In this document: positions 48,440 through 55,870 of the stretch, piece by piece | Layout: every line of letters begins with the position of its first letter | Position numbering within the stretch: position 1 is the stretch's first letter | Assembly: GCF_051955275.1 (NCBI RefSeq) | Contig: NZ_JBQCGW010000187.1 | Location: forward strand, 12,244-76,243 | Length of the DNA: 64,000 bases | Direction of reading: 5' to 3' | From: Pseudobacter sp051955275 | GTDB lineage: Bacteria > Bacteroidota > Bacteroidia > Chitinophagales > Chitinophagaceae | Notes under the pieces: model-generated | Database searches by the model: none | The model's input: only the letters and a program-made list of their open reading frames with translations | Told to the model about the DNA's origin: nothing | Made by a program: the position numbers and the translations under genes

Positions 48440-49321
48440 TCAGTTGATGGCGAGGAGTATTTGCCAGGCTTCCTGCACCTTGCCCTGGTCCAGGAGCTGT
48501 TTGGCATAGGTATGCAGTTCTTTTTCCATTTCTTCCGGGTTAACGGAATAATACTGAAAGATATTCTTGAGGGTATCATCGTGGAAAGAAGGGTCAATTA
48601 CGGGCATTTCATGCACATTGCCCAGCTGACCGAGGTTATTACCGCTTAAGATATTACTGCTGCGGATATGTGCAGGCAGCACATCCACCCCGATTCCCAG
48701 TTTTACATTGGGCTTTTCCACCTGGAAAAGGTTGGTTTCGTCCACTTTGCAATACCAGTCGCCTCCCAGGCGGGCCACATGCTGCAACTTACGCTGGTCA
48801 ATGAATTTCTTCTCATTGAGAATACTATCGTCGATATGCATGCGCAAAACCTCGCAGATCACCAGGTTGCCGGCGCCGCCTTCTGTTCCCAGAGGTTTCA
48901 CTTCCAGTACCCTGCATTCCATTTTAACCTTGCTTTCCTTTACCATTGGTGGTTTCACCAGGGTGGCGGGCTCGGCAGTAAAGCCGGAAGGTCCGAACTC
49001 GTTCACTTCACGGGGAAACTCACAGCTGGCCAGGCTGGTCTGCTGTACCATGGCGTAATCCACGATATTGATCACTACCTCGGGAACCTCCAGCACATTC
49101 TGGAGGGTATGTTTGGTGGTATTGTCGCGCACACGCCGGGCTGGTGAAAAGATCACCACCGGCGGATTGGATGAAAAGAGATTGAAGAAGCTGAAAGGGC
49201 TCAGGTTCACCTGTCCATCAGCGCCGATGGTACTGGCAAAGCAGATAGGCCTTGGAGCGATGGCATGTTGCAGATAGTTCTGCCTTTCAACGGTTGTGAT
49301 ATCCTTCAGGTCGATGATCAT
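48440..49321 (-). CDS. Flavin reductase family protein (FMN-binding split barrel)
   Basis: A 293-residue protein. I chose the start at 49321 (MIIDLKDITTVERQNYLQHAIAPRP); the frame continues to 49417, but that would overlap the upstream gene by about 90 bases. The flavin-binding split barrel fills 15-200: PRPICFASTIGADGQVNLSPFSFFNLFSSNPP and the strand GNLVICEVLRMHIDD are standard. The C-terminal 80 residues form an extra region ending in a helix (ELHTYAKQLLDQGKVQEAWQILLAIN). It starts 4 bases after the FAH-family gene stop, so the two are co-translated. That suggests catabolism of an aromatic compound, but no oxygenase partner is in the window. Confidence 0.88.
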   Translation of the reverse strand: MIIDLKDITTVERQNYLQHAIAPRPICFASTIGADGQVNLSPFSFFNLFSSNPPVVIFSPARRVRDNTTKHTLQNVLEVPEVVINIVDYAMVQQTSLASCEFPREVNEFGPSGFTAEPATLVKPPMVKESKVKMECRVLEVKPLGTEGGAGNLVICEVLRMHIDDSILNEKKFIDQRKLQHVARLGGDWYCKVDETNLFQVEKPNVKLGIGVDVLPAHIRSSNILSGNNLGQLGNVHEMPVIDPSFHDDTLKNIFQYYSVNPEEMEKELHTYAKQLLDQGKVQEAWQILLAIN

Positions 49322-49325
49322 ATCC

Positions 49326-50348
49326 TTAGTTTGCCGGTTGGGTATTTTTCTTTTGGGCCAGGATGGAGAAGTCGTCGTCTTCCCGTACGATGGTATTGGT
49401 GAGGATACCGAGGCCATCGATCTCCAGTTCTACCACATCCCCTTCTTTCAGCCATTGTTCCTGGTAATTGGGATCATTCAGCTTACCTGTTCCGTTCAGT
49501 TCCAGGAAGCAGCCTGTACCTACGGTTCCGCTGCCGATCACATCGCCGGCATGCAGGGTAACGCCATAGGAAGCCCTTTCAATGATCTCCGCAAAGGTCC
49601 AGTCCATATCCCCGATATTTCCATCGCTCACCTGCACGCCATTCACACGGCATTGCATGCGGAGGTTCCAGCTTTTACCAATATGGTTCTCTTTGGCCGG
49701 GATCTCAAAATTTTCCAGTTCGTCCAGGGTCACCAGCCAGGGGCCGATCACGGTGGAGAAGTCCTTGCCTTTGCAAGGTCCCAGGTTGAGCAGCATTTCT
49801 TCCATCTGAAGCCTGCGTGCGCTCATATCGTTCATGATCATCAGGCCGGCAATGTACTGGTCTGCTTCGGCTGCGCGGATATTGCGGCCGGGCTTGCTGA
49901 TCACGATGGCGGCTTCCAGCTCAAAATCCAGTTTCTCGAAATGGTCGGGCATACAGATGATATCCCCAGGGCCCTGGATGCTGAGGTGATTGGTCATATA
50001 GATGATAGGGTACTGGTCAAACTCTTCGATCATCGGCACTTTGCGGTTGCGGCGGGCAGCTGCAACGTGCTGACGGAACGCGTAACCATCGCGGCAGCTG
50101 GGCGGACTGGTCACAGGAGCCAGAACAGTAGCCGATGCATAATCAAATCCCTTGGCGGGGCTCACTTTGCCGTCTTTCACAGCCTGTTCCAGCTTGAGCG
50201 CCATCTGATAAAAATCATCCCAATAGTGCAGGAACATATTCATATTCTGAGGCAGATCCGGGTGCAATTCTTCCAGGTCATACAGTCGACCGTCTACATA
50301 CATAGCCAGTCTTTCCGATTCATTGAACAGGTAAGAAACCAATTTCAT
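49326..50348 (-). CDS. Fumarylacetoacetate hydrolase family protein
   Basis: A 340-residue FAH-fold enzyme, start at 50348 (MKLVSYLFNESERLAMYV). The metal-binding acidic residues are visible in DFELEAAIVISKPGRNI (the Glu-x-Glu motif) and in the downstream Asp of LMIMNDMSARRLQ. GKDFSTVIGPWLVTLDEL and GSGTVGTGCFLELNG are conserved family strands. FAH enzymes cleave or isomerise beta-diketo acids at the end of tyrosine and other aromatic catabolism. Length is closer to FAH-like enzymes of the homogentisate route than to small FAHD1 types, but the exact substrate is not clear. It forms a two-gene operon with the flavin reductase. Confidence 0.88.
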   Translation of the reverse strand: MKLVSYLFNESERLAMYVDGRLYDLEELHPDLPQNMNMFLHYWDDFYQMALKLEQAVKDGKVSPAKGFDYASATVLAPVTSPPSCRDGYAFRQHVAAARRNRKVPMIEEFDQYPIIYMTNHLSIQGPGDIICMPDHFEKLDFELEAAIVISKPGRNIRAAEADQYIAGLMIMNDMSARRLQMEEMLLNLGPCKGKDFSTVIGPWLVTLDELENFEIPAKENHIGKSWNLRMQCRVNGVQVSDGNIGDMDWTFAEIIERASYGVTLHAGDVIGSGTVGTGCFLELNGTGKLNDPNYQEQWLKEGDVVELEIDGLGILTNTIVREDDDFSILAQKKNTQPAN

Positions 50349-50465
50349 AATTAGCAATTTAGAGGGTTGCAAGATAGAACAATCGTTCGTAAACGCAGCC
50401 GCCATCAGCCCCTGCTGGCATCATTTTTAAACCTCTTTGTGTAATAAACACAAAAGCATCAGATT

Positions 50466-51416
50466 ATGCCACAGATAAACAAAGAGAACAGGAACAGGTA
50501 CGCACTGGTAACCGGAGGCACCAGCGGTATTGGATATGAGCTCGCTAAGTTGCTGGCAAAGGATGGGTATAACCTCATCCTGGTGGCCCGTAATAACCAG
50601 CTCCTGGAGCAGACAAGTGATGAACTGAAGCAACAGTTCAGTGTGGAGGTAACGCCACTGGCAGTGGATCTTTTCAGATGTGAGGCCGCTGAAGAGATCC
50701 GCCAGAAAGTAGTGGAGATGGGCATTTCAGTGGATGTGCTGGTAAACGATGCCGGACAGGGAGAATGGGGGCCATTCCTCGCTTCAGATATTCAGCGTGA
50801 TTGTGATATCATTCAGCTCAATATCACTTCGCTGGTGGCGCTCACTAAGATCTTCGGAAGGGAAATGGTGGCCCGCAACGATGGCAAGATACTCTTCCTT
50901 GGATCAGAAGCAGGCGAAAGCCCCATGCCATTGCTCGGAGTTTACGCAGCCACCAAGGCCTTTGTGATCTCTTTTGCCATGGCGCTGAACAATGAGTTGC
51001 AGGGAACGAATGTGACCGCTACCGTGCTGATGCCCGGAGCCACGGATACCGACTTCTTCCACAAAGCACATATGGAAGATACGGTCACTTATAAGGAAAA
51101 AGAACTGGCCTCTCCGGCAGATGTGGCAAAGGATGGATACGAAGCAATGATGAAAGGGGTGGCAAAAGTTGTATCGGGAATGAAAACCAAACTGCACGTA
51201 TTCATGGCCGATATGATGGGAGATGTAGCCAGCGCTATCAATAACCGCAAACTGATGGAAGAAAGTGATAAGGAAGTTCCTAAACGGACCGAATCAGGGC
51301 ATACACATTCCAAAATGGAAAGAGCAGGGATCAATGCAGCAACCGGACAGACAAACGGAGACTACCCGAAGGGAGACCATACCAAAGAAGTGGTGGCGGA
51401 CCAGGCAGTAAGCTGA
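50466..51416 (+). CDS. SDR family oxidoreductase with polar C-terminal tail
   Basis: A 316-residue classical short-chain dehydrogenase. TGGTSGIGYELAK (17-29), LVNDAGQGEWG near 96 and the active-site YAATKAF near 160 are the standard motifs; the catalytic Ser is in LFLGSEAGE. Nucleotide preference is probably NADP, given the basic ARNNQ after strand 2. The last 55 residues (SDKEVPKRTESGHTHSKM to the end) are polar and low in complexity, unlike the usual SDR ending. They look disordered. Its substrate is unknown. It is divergent from the FAH gene (117-base gap) and lies 52 bases before the serine hydrolase gene. Confidence 0.88.
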   Translation: MPQINKENRNRYALVTGGTSGIGYELAKLLAKDGYNLILVARNNQLLEQTSDELKQQFSVEVTPLAVDLFRCEAAEEIRQKVVEMGISVDVLVNDAGQGEWGPFLASDIQRDCDIIQLNITSLVALTKIFGREMVARNDGKILFLGSEAGESPMPLLGVYAATKAFVISFAMALNNELQGTNVTATVLMPGATDTDFFHKAHMEDTVTYKEKELASPADVAKDGYEAMMKGVAKVVSGMKTKLHVFMADMMGDVASAINNRKLMEESDKEVPKRTESGHTHSKMERAGINAATGQTNGDYPKGDHTKEVVADQAVS

Positions 51417-51468
51417 CCCGCATAAAAACGCATAGGGTGGCAACGGAGTTTGTTCGTACCTTTTAGGT

Positions 51469-52713
51469 ATGAAAAATCCGATTGCCGCTCTCTTGATATT
51501 GGCCATCACCAATGCTGCGATGTCACAGGAAAAAAACGATCCCTGGCTGGATTCCCTCATCCGCTCACAGGCATCGCCCTTTCTGCTGAATGTGCTTAAT
51601 CAGCCCGATACTTTTCAATACCAGTTCATCTACACAAAAATCGACAGGGATAAAAACAACAAACCGCATTTTAAGAACTATTATCTCCACGTCAACAAAG
51701 ACAGGTACTTCAATCCTGCCAGTATGGTAAAGCTTCCCACAGCATTGCTGGCGCTGGAGAAGATCAATAAGCTCAAAGAATACGGCGTTGACAAATATTC
51801 CACCATGCTTACTGACAGCGCCTATGACCGTCAGACGAAAGTAGTGTGGGACAGTACTTCAGCCGATGGCATGCCTTCTGTTGCGCATTATGTGAAGAAG
51901 ATCTTTTTAGTGAGTGATAACGATGCCTACAACCGGCTCTACGAATTTGTAGGTCAGCAAACACTTAATGAACGGCTCTGGAAGATGGGCTATAAAGACG
52001 CTCGGATTACACGCCGCTTTGTTACTATGACGGAAGATCAGAACCGGCATACCAATCCCATCCGGTTCAAGCGTTACAGCGATCTGCTGTACATTCAACC
52101 ACCCGCCAATAACAAAAAGAATTTCGATTTCAGCAAGAAGATCTTTGTGGGCAATGCGCATTACAACCGGGAAGACAGTCTGATCAAGGCTCCGATGGAC
52201 TTCACCACCCATAATAATTTCCCGCTTGAATACCTGCAACAGATCATTCAGGCTGTGATGTTTCCGGGAGCTACACCTTCTTCCAAAAGATTCAGGTTAA
52301 CACCGGATGATTACAGGTTTCTCTGGCAATACATGAGTGAGAAGCCTTCCGAAAGTGAATTCCCATCTTACGATACTTCCGAATATTTCGACAGCTACAC
52401 CAAATTCTTTTTCTTCAAAGCCAACAAGGGTAGCATTCCTCCTGAATTACGCAGCTTCAATAAAACTGGCTGGTCATACGGATTCCTTACGGATGCATGT
52501 TATATTGTTGATCTGAAGAACAATGTGGAATTCATGCTCAGCGGAACTATCTACACCAACAAAGACGGAGTGCTCAATGATGATAAATACGAGTATGAAC
52601 AAACCGGTTATCCCTGGTTCAAAGAGATGGGCACCATCATTTACAATTTTGAATTGCAGCGGCCACGTACCTTTATGCCTGATCTGAGTGAGTTCAAACT
52701 GCAATACAAATAA
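51469..52713 (+). CDS. Serine hydrolase, class A beta-lactamase-like
   Basis: A 414-residue exported protein with a signal peptide (MKNPIAALLILAITNAAMSQ). The penicillin-recognising fold shows the SxxK motif SMVK at 85-88 (nucleophile Ser85) and the SDN motif at 149-151. A KTG-like element may be NKTGW (about 325-329). This is the beta-lactamase2 / PBP-like family; the role may be peptidoglycan or ester hydrolysis, not resistance. The protein is longer than a true class A enzyme (about 290) and has inserts. It is followed after 5 bases by a deacetylase-like gene, so both may modify a wall or surface polymer in the periplasm. Confidence 0.82.
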   Translation: MKNPIAALLILAITNAAMSQEKNDPWLDSLIRSQASPFLLNVLNQPDTFQYQFIYTKIDRDKNNKPHFKNYYLHVNKDRYFNPASMVKLPTALLALEKINKLKEYGVDKYSTMLTDSAYDRQTKVVWDSTSADGMPSVAHYVKKIFLVSDNDAYNRLYEFVGQQTLNERLWKMGYKDARITRRFVTMTEDQNRHTNPIRFKRYSDLLYIQPPANNKKNFDFSKKIFVGNAHYNREDSLIKAPMDFTTHNNFPLEYLQQIIQAVMFPGATPSSKRFRLTPDDYRFLWQYMSEKPSESEFPSYDTSEYFDSYTKFFFFKANKGSIPPELRSFNKTGWSYGFLTDACYIVDLKNNVEFMLSGTIYTNKDGVLNDDKYEYEQTGYPWFKEMGTIIYNFELQRPRTFMPDLSEFKLQYK

Positions 52714-52718
52714 TTGAG

Positions 52719-53495
52719 ATGATGACCCCCCGTATCATTCTTGTTTTCTGTTTATTCTTCCTGATGTTGCAGCAACTGGTTGCGCAGCAGTTTGTACATG
52801 GCGCCATTGTTCGTGGAGATACCGCACAGAGAAAGATGGCCATCGTTTTCACGGCCGATGAATTCGGCGATGGCGCCGAAATCATCACAGAAACGCTTCA
52901 GAAACAAAAAGTGAAAGCTTCCTTCTTTTTTACCGGCAGGTTCTACCGGAATAAATCATTTACTAAAGCTATCAGACAATTGAAGCTGGACGGACATTAC
53001 CTGGGAGGGCATAGTGATAAGCATTTGTTGTATAACGACTGGACCAGGCGTGACAGCACCCTGGTTACCCGTCATCAGTTCCGTAAAGACCTGCAAAGGA
53101 ATTATGCCGCTATGAAGAAATTCGGAATCAGTAAACTGACAGCGCATTATTTTCTGCCTCCTTATGAGTGGTACAATCAGGAGATCGCAGACTGGACCAG
53201 CGCAGAAGGATTGCAACTGATCAATTTTACGCACGGTACCCTCAGCAATGCGGATTATACTACGCCGGAAATGAAGAACTATCGCAGCAGCGAGGTGATC
53301 CTTCAGTCCATCATGCAGTATGACACATCAGGAACTGCCGGCCTGAATGGATTTATACTGCTGGTACATTTCGGAACAGATCCAAAACGTACCGACAAAT
53401 TATACCATCGCTTACCGGAATTAATAGCGTATCTTAAAAATAAAGGGTATGCGCTTGTTAGAGTTGATCAACTTGGTCTGCCCTCTTTGCTCTAA
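52719..53495 (+). CDS. Polysaccharide deacetylase family protein, variant motifs
   Basis: A 258-residue exported protein with a signal peptide (ending LVAQQ). The NodB-like fold is recognisable from FTADEFGDGAEI (the TFDD position reads TADE), GGHSDKHLLY (HSxxH metal site intact), FLPPYEWYN (Pro-Pro-Tyr of motif 3, but without its Arg) and ILLVHFGTD (motif 5 His). The second Asp of motif 1 is Glu and the motif 3 Arg is absent, so activity may differ from chitin or peptidoglycan deacetylases. I recall the TADE form from Bacteroidota deacetylases attached to glycoside hydrolase domains. It is coupled to the serine hydrolase gene by 5 bases. Confidence 0.8.
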   Translation: MMTPRIILVFCLFFLMLQQLVAQQFVHGAIVRGDTAQRKMAIVFTADEFGDGAEIITETLQKQKVKASFFFTGRFYRNKSFTKAIRQLKLDGHYLGGHSDKHLLYNDWTRRDSTLVTRHQFRKDLQRNYAAMKKFGISKLTAHYFLPPYEWYNQEIADWTSAEGLQLINFTHGTLSNADYTTPEMKNYRSSEVILQSIMQYDTSGTAGLNGFILLVHFGTDPKRTDKLYHRLPELIAYLKNKGYALVRVDQLGLPSLL

Positions 53496-53586
53496 TTGTT
53501 TTGTTTATTACCAAACAAAAAACGGAGTTGTTGGTTGAAGTTCCAGGCGGTAAGTGTACCAATAATTCCCCGTTCTGAATCCTGAT

Positions 53587-53616
53587 TGCCGGGCGCGAAT
53601 CTTGTACTATTTTTGC
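53587..53616 (+). promoter_or_regulatory. Promoter TTG-N19-TATTTTTG for the hydroxylase gene
   Basis: TTG (53587-53589) and TATTTTTG (53609-53616) are exactly 19 bases apart, a perfect Bacteroidota promoter. The box ends 15 bases before the ATG at 53632, ruling out the in-frame TTG at 53602. Confidence 0.6.
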
Positions 53617-53631
53617 CCCAAACCCGTGTAT

Positions 53632-54294
53632 ATGAAATTTGAAAAGATCCATAACAAGGGACAAGCTCAATTATTTAATAATCGCTTTCTCGAAATGCTG
53701 ACGAAGACGCATCCACTCGTCATCTGGGGGATGTACCTTCCTGTATTTGTGGGTATGCCCTGGTATGCCGTGGCTAAGCTCGGATATGCCGGATGGAGGG
53801 TTGCGATCATCTATAGCGCCGGAATTTTATTCTGGACCCTCTTTGAATATGTGATGCATCGCTGGATCTTTCATATGATCGCGGAAAGTCCCCGGGCTCA
53901 GAAAGTCATATACGTGATGCATGGCAATCACCATCATTATCCGCGCGACAGGGAAAGGCTGTTCATGCCTCCCATTCCCAGTCTGCTGATCTCCAGCTCC
54001 ATTTTCGGCATCATGTACCTGCTGATGGGCAATAATGTATTCATGTTCTTTCCTGGCTTCATATTCGGTTACCTGATGTATGGTTCCATGCATTATGCCA
54101 TACATGCCTGGAACCCTCCTTTCAAATGGATGAAACCATTATGGCGTAACCATCACCTGCATCATTACAAAGATGAAGGCAAAGGGTATGGTGTAAGCAC
54201 CACCATCTGGGACAGGGTGTTCGGCACCATGTTCGATCTCAGGAAAGAAAAGGAAGATAAAGAGAAGGTAAAGGACCTGATGTTCCAGAAGTAG
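53632..54294 (+). CDS. Sterol desaturase / fatty acid hydroxylase family protein
   Basis: A 220-residue membrane di-iron enzyme. The histidine clusters that bind the iron pair are all present: HRWIFH at about 81, HGNHHHYPRD near 102, HYAIH near 158 and HHLHHYKDE near 176, with the closing STTIWDRVFGTMF. Four hydrophobic stretches lie between them. Members hydroxylate C2 of fatty acids or sphingoid chains, fitting 2-hydroxy acyl groups of Bacteroidota sphingolipids and lipid A; the substrate is inferred. The start at 53632 (MKFEKIHNKGQ) is fixed by the promoter 15 bases upstream. The stop is 1 base from the convergent GNAT-like gene. Confidence 0.88.
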   Translation: MKFEKIHNKGQAQLFNNRFLEMLTKTHPLVIWGMYLPVFVGMPWYAVAKLGYAGWRVAIIYSAGILFWTLFEYVMHRWIFHMIAESPRAQKVIYVMHGNHHHYPRDRERLFMPPIPSLLISSSIFGIMYLLMGNNVFMFFPGFIFGYLMYGSMHYAIHAWNPPFKWMKPLWRNHHLHHYKDEGKGYGVSTTIWDRVFGTMFDLRKEKEDKEKVKDLMFQK

Positions 54295-54295
54295 T

Positions 54296-55423
54296 TTAAG
54301 AATCAAATACTACCCTGTATGTCCTGTGCACCTTGTCGCGTATTGCGCCGGTGGCTTCGTGGATACTCATCATCTTGTCATTGAAGTCGCCCACCCAGGC
54401 CAGCTCAACACCTTTGATGGTATTGCGTGGCAATACTTCCAGTTGCAGACAGCGGATCAGCGCTGACTCAATGCCGTGGTTCTGGTATTTCTTCTTACAT
54501 CCCATGATAATGATACGCAGCCTGTCAATTGTAGTGCGTTTCTTGTACCACAGAAATTTCAGCTTACCCCAGAGATTCAGTTTGCCATTCACGTGGCGAA
54601 GGATCTGATTCACATCGGGCAGGCAGAGTACAAAAGCGATGGGCTCATCGTTGTAATAGGCGAACCAGATGATCTTTTCATCCATGATGGCCTGCATCTG
54701 GCGGAAGGACTCCTTGATAGTACCCATTTCGATGGGCGTGAAACTATCGAAATCACTCCAGGCATTGTTGTAGATCTCCTGAAAGTCCTGGGCGAATTTA
54801 TCGAAATGCTGTTTGTCGAAATGCTTAAAGGAGTAGCCGGGTTTCCTCATTACCCAGTCCGCAATTTTGGTGAACCTTTCCGGTAAAGGAATTCTGGCAT
54901 CCAGGAAATTGGTGAACTGGTCGTATTGTTTTTTGAAGCCGTATGCTTCAAAGAAATCGATGTAGTAGGAGGGGTTATAGTTCATGCCCAGGCTGGGGGG
55001 CTTGAAACCTTCGATGAGCAATCCCCAGAATTTATCGTTCTCCCCGAAATTGATGGGGCCGTCCATCGCCTGCATACCATGTTGCTGCAGCCAGGATTTT
55101 GCAGTGTCAAAAAGGAGGAATGCCGCTTTCTGGTCATTGATACATTCAAAAAAACCGACACCCCCGGTGGGTTGCGGGTTTTTGTGGGCCTTCTCTTCAT
55201 TCACAAAAGCGGCGATCCGGCCGATGATCTCTCCATTGCCGTTTTTGAGTAACCAGCGGGTGCAGACGCCATGGGAGAAGAATACGTTCCTGCCCGCATC
55301 AAATACCGACTCTACATCGTTGTGGAGTGGGCTGATCCAGTTGGGGTCGTTCCTGTATAATTTTCCCGGGAATTCAATAAACTCCCTGGCAGATCGGGAG
55401 TTATTAACCTCTATGACGTTCAT
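54296..55423 (-). CDS. GNAT-like N-acetyltransferase, Bacteroidota type
   Basis: A 375-residue protein. The opening SAREFIEFPGKLYRNDPNWISPL, the strand RWLLKNGNGEIIGRIAAFVNEE and the second half MGCKKKYQNHGIESALIRCLQLEVL (acyl-CoA-binding loop, weak R/Q-x-x-G-x-G/A) point to a double GNAT fold. GPINFGENDKFWGLLIEGF and YYIDFFEAYGFKK are conserved in the Bacteroidota group I recall. The substrate is unknown. It follows the small protein gene at 55444 by 20 bases on the same strand and forms a two-gene transcript. No anchor or signal is present, so it is cytosolic. Confidence 0.78.
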   Translation of the reverse strand: MNVIEVNNSRSAREFIEFPGKLYRNDPNWISPLHNDVESVFDAGRNVFFSHGVCTRWLLKNGNGEIIGRIAAFVNEEKAHKNPQPTGGVGFFECINDQKAAFLLFDTAKSWLQQHGMQAMDGPINFGENDKFWGLLIEGFKPPSLGMNYNPSYYIDFFEAYGFKKQYDQFTNFLDARIPLPERFTKIADWVMRKPGYSFKHFDKQHFDKFAQDFQEIYNNAWSDFDSFTPIEMGTIKESFRQMQAIMDEKIIWFAYYNDEPIAFVLCLPDVNQILRHVNGKLNLWGKLKFLWYKKRTTIDRLRIIIMGCKKKYQNHGIESALIRCLQLEVLPRNTIKGVELAWVGDFNDKMMSIHEATGAIRDKVHRTYRVVFDS

Positions 55424-55443
55424 GGTGCGAAACTAGCTATATT

Positions 55444-55746
55444 TCACCATTTCTCGTCATCCGGAATGGGGGAGTTTGGTCTGAAATTCTCGCGGTTTTT
55501 GAACTTCTCCAGCATTCTTTCAATGATGAGGGCCGCTATCAGCGATCCGGCATCCCTGTCCGGATGGTCTTTCAACTCCTGTTTCACTTTCTTTTCACTT
55601 ACATCTATCCTGTACAGGATATTCACCAATGCGGGAAAATTATTTGCCACCAGTTGGTTGATCCTACCGGCCAGTACACGCTCAAATGCGTCCTGGTTTC
55701 CTTCAGGAATGTCAAATAACGGCCGCAGGTTTTCCTGCACAAACAT
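55444..55746 (-). CDS. Small conserved cytosolic protein, unknown function
   Basis: A 100-residue mainly helical protein, read from the ATG at 55746 (MFVQENLRPLFDIPEGNQ). A TTG at 55767 would add MSVDKSI and cannot be ruled out; a -7-like TAAATTTA at 55773-55780 favours the ATG. The protein has no Cys, no signal and several charged helices (ERVLAGRINQLVANNFPALVNIL; AALIIERMLEKFKNRENF). I do not recognise a named domain. It is upstream of the GNAT-like gene on the same strand with a 20-base gap, so the two may work together. Homologues I recall are restricted to Bacteroidota. Confidence 0.6.
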   Translation of the reverse strand: MFVQENLRPLFDIPEGNQDAFERVLAGRINQLVANNFPALVNILYRIDVSEKKVKQELKDHPDRDAGSLIAALIIERMLEKFKNRENFRPNSPIPDDEKW

Positions 55747-55870
55747 TATGCTTTTATCTACGCTCAATTGTTTAAATTTACTATCCCGACATAAATGTAC
55801 AACAATGCCGGCTTGCCGGCAATGAACCAGATTTTCTCGACCCTCTGCAATAAATTAACCTTATCCGGCT

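Noticed and set aside
49296..50354. Long open frame antisense to the FAH gene (352 codons)
   Set aside because: The minus strand encodes an intact FAH-family enzyme; the antisense frame is by-product.
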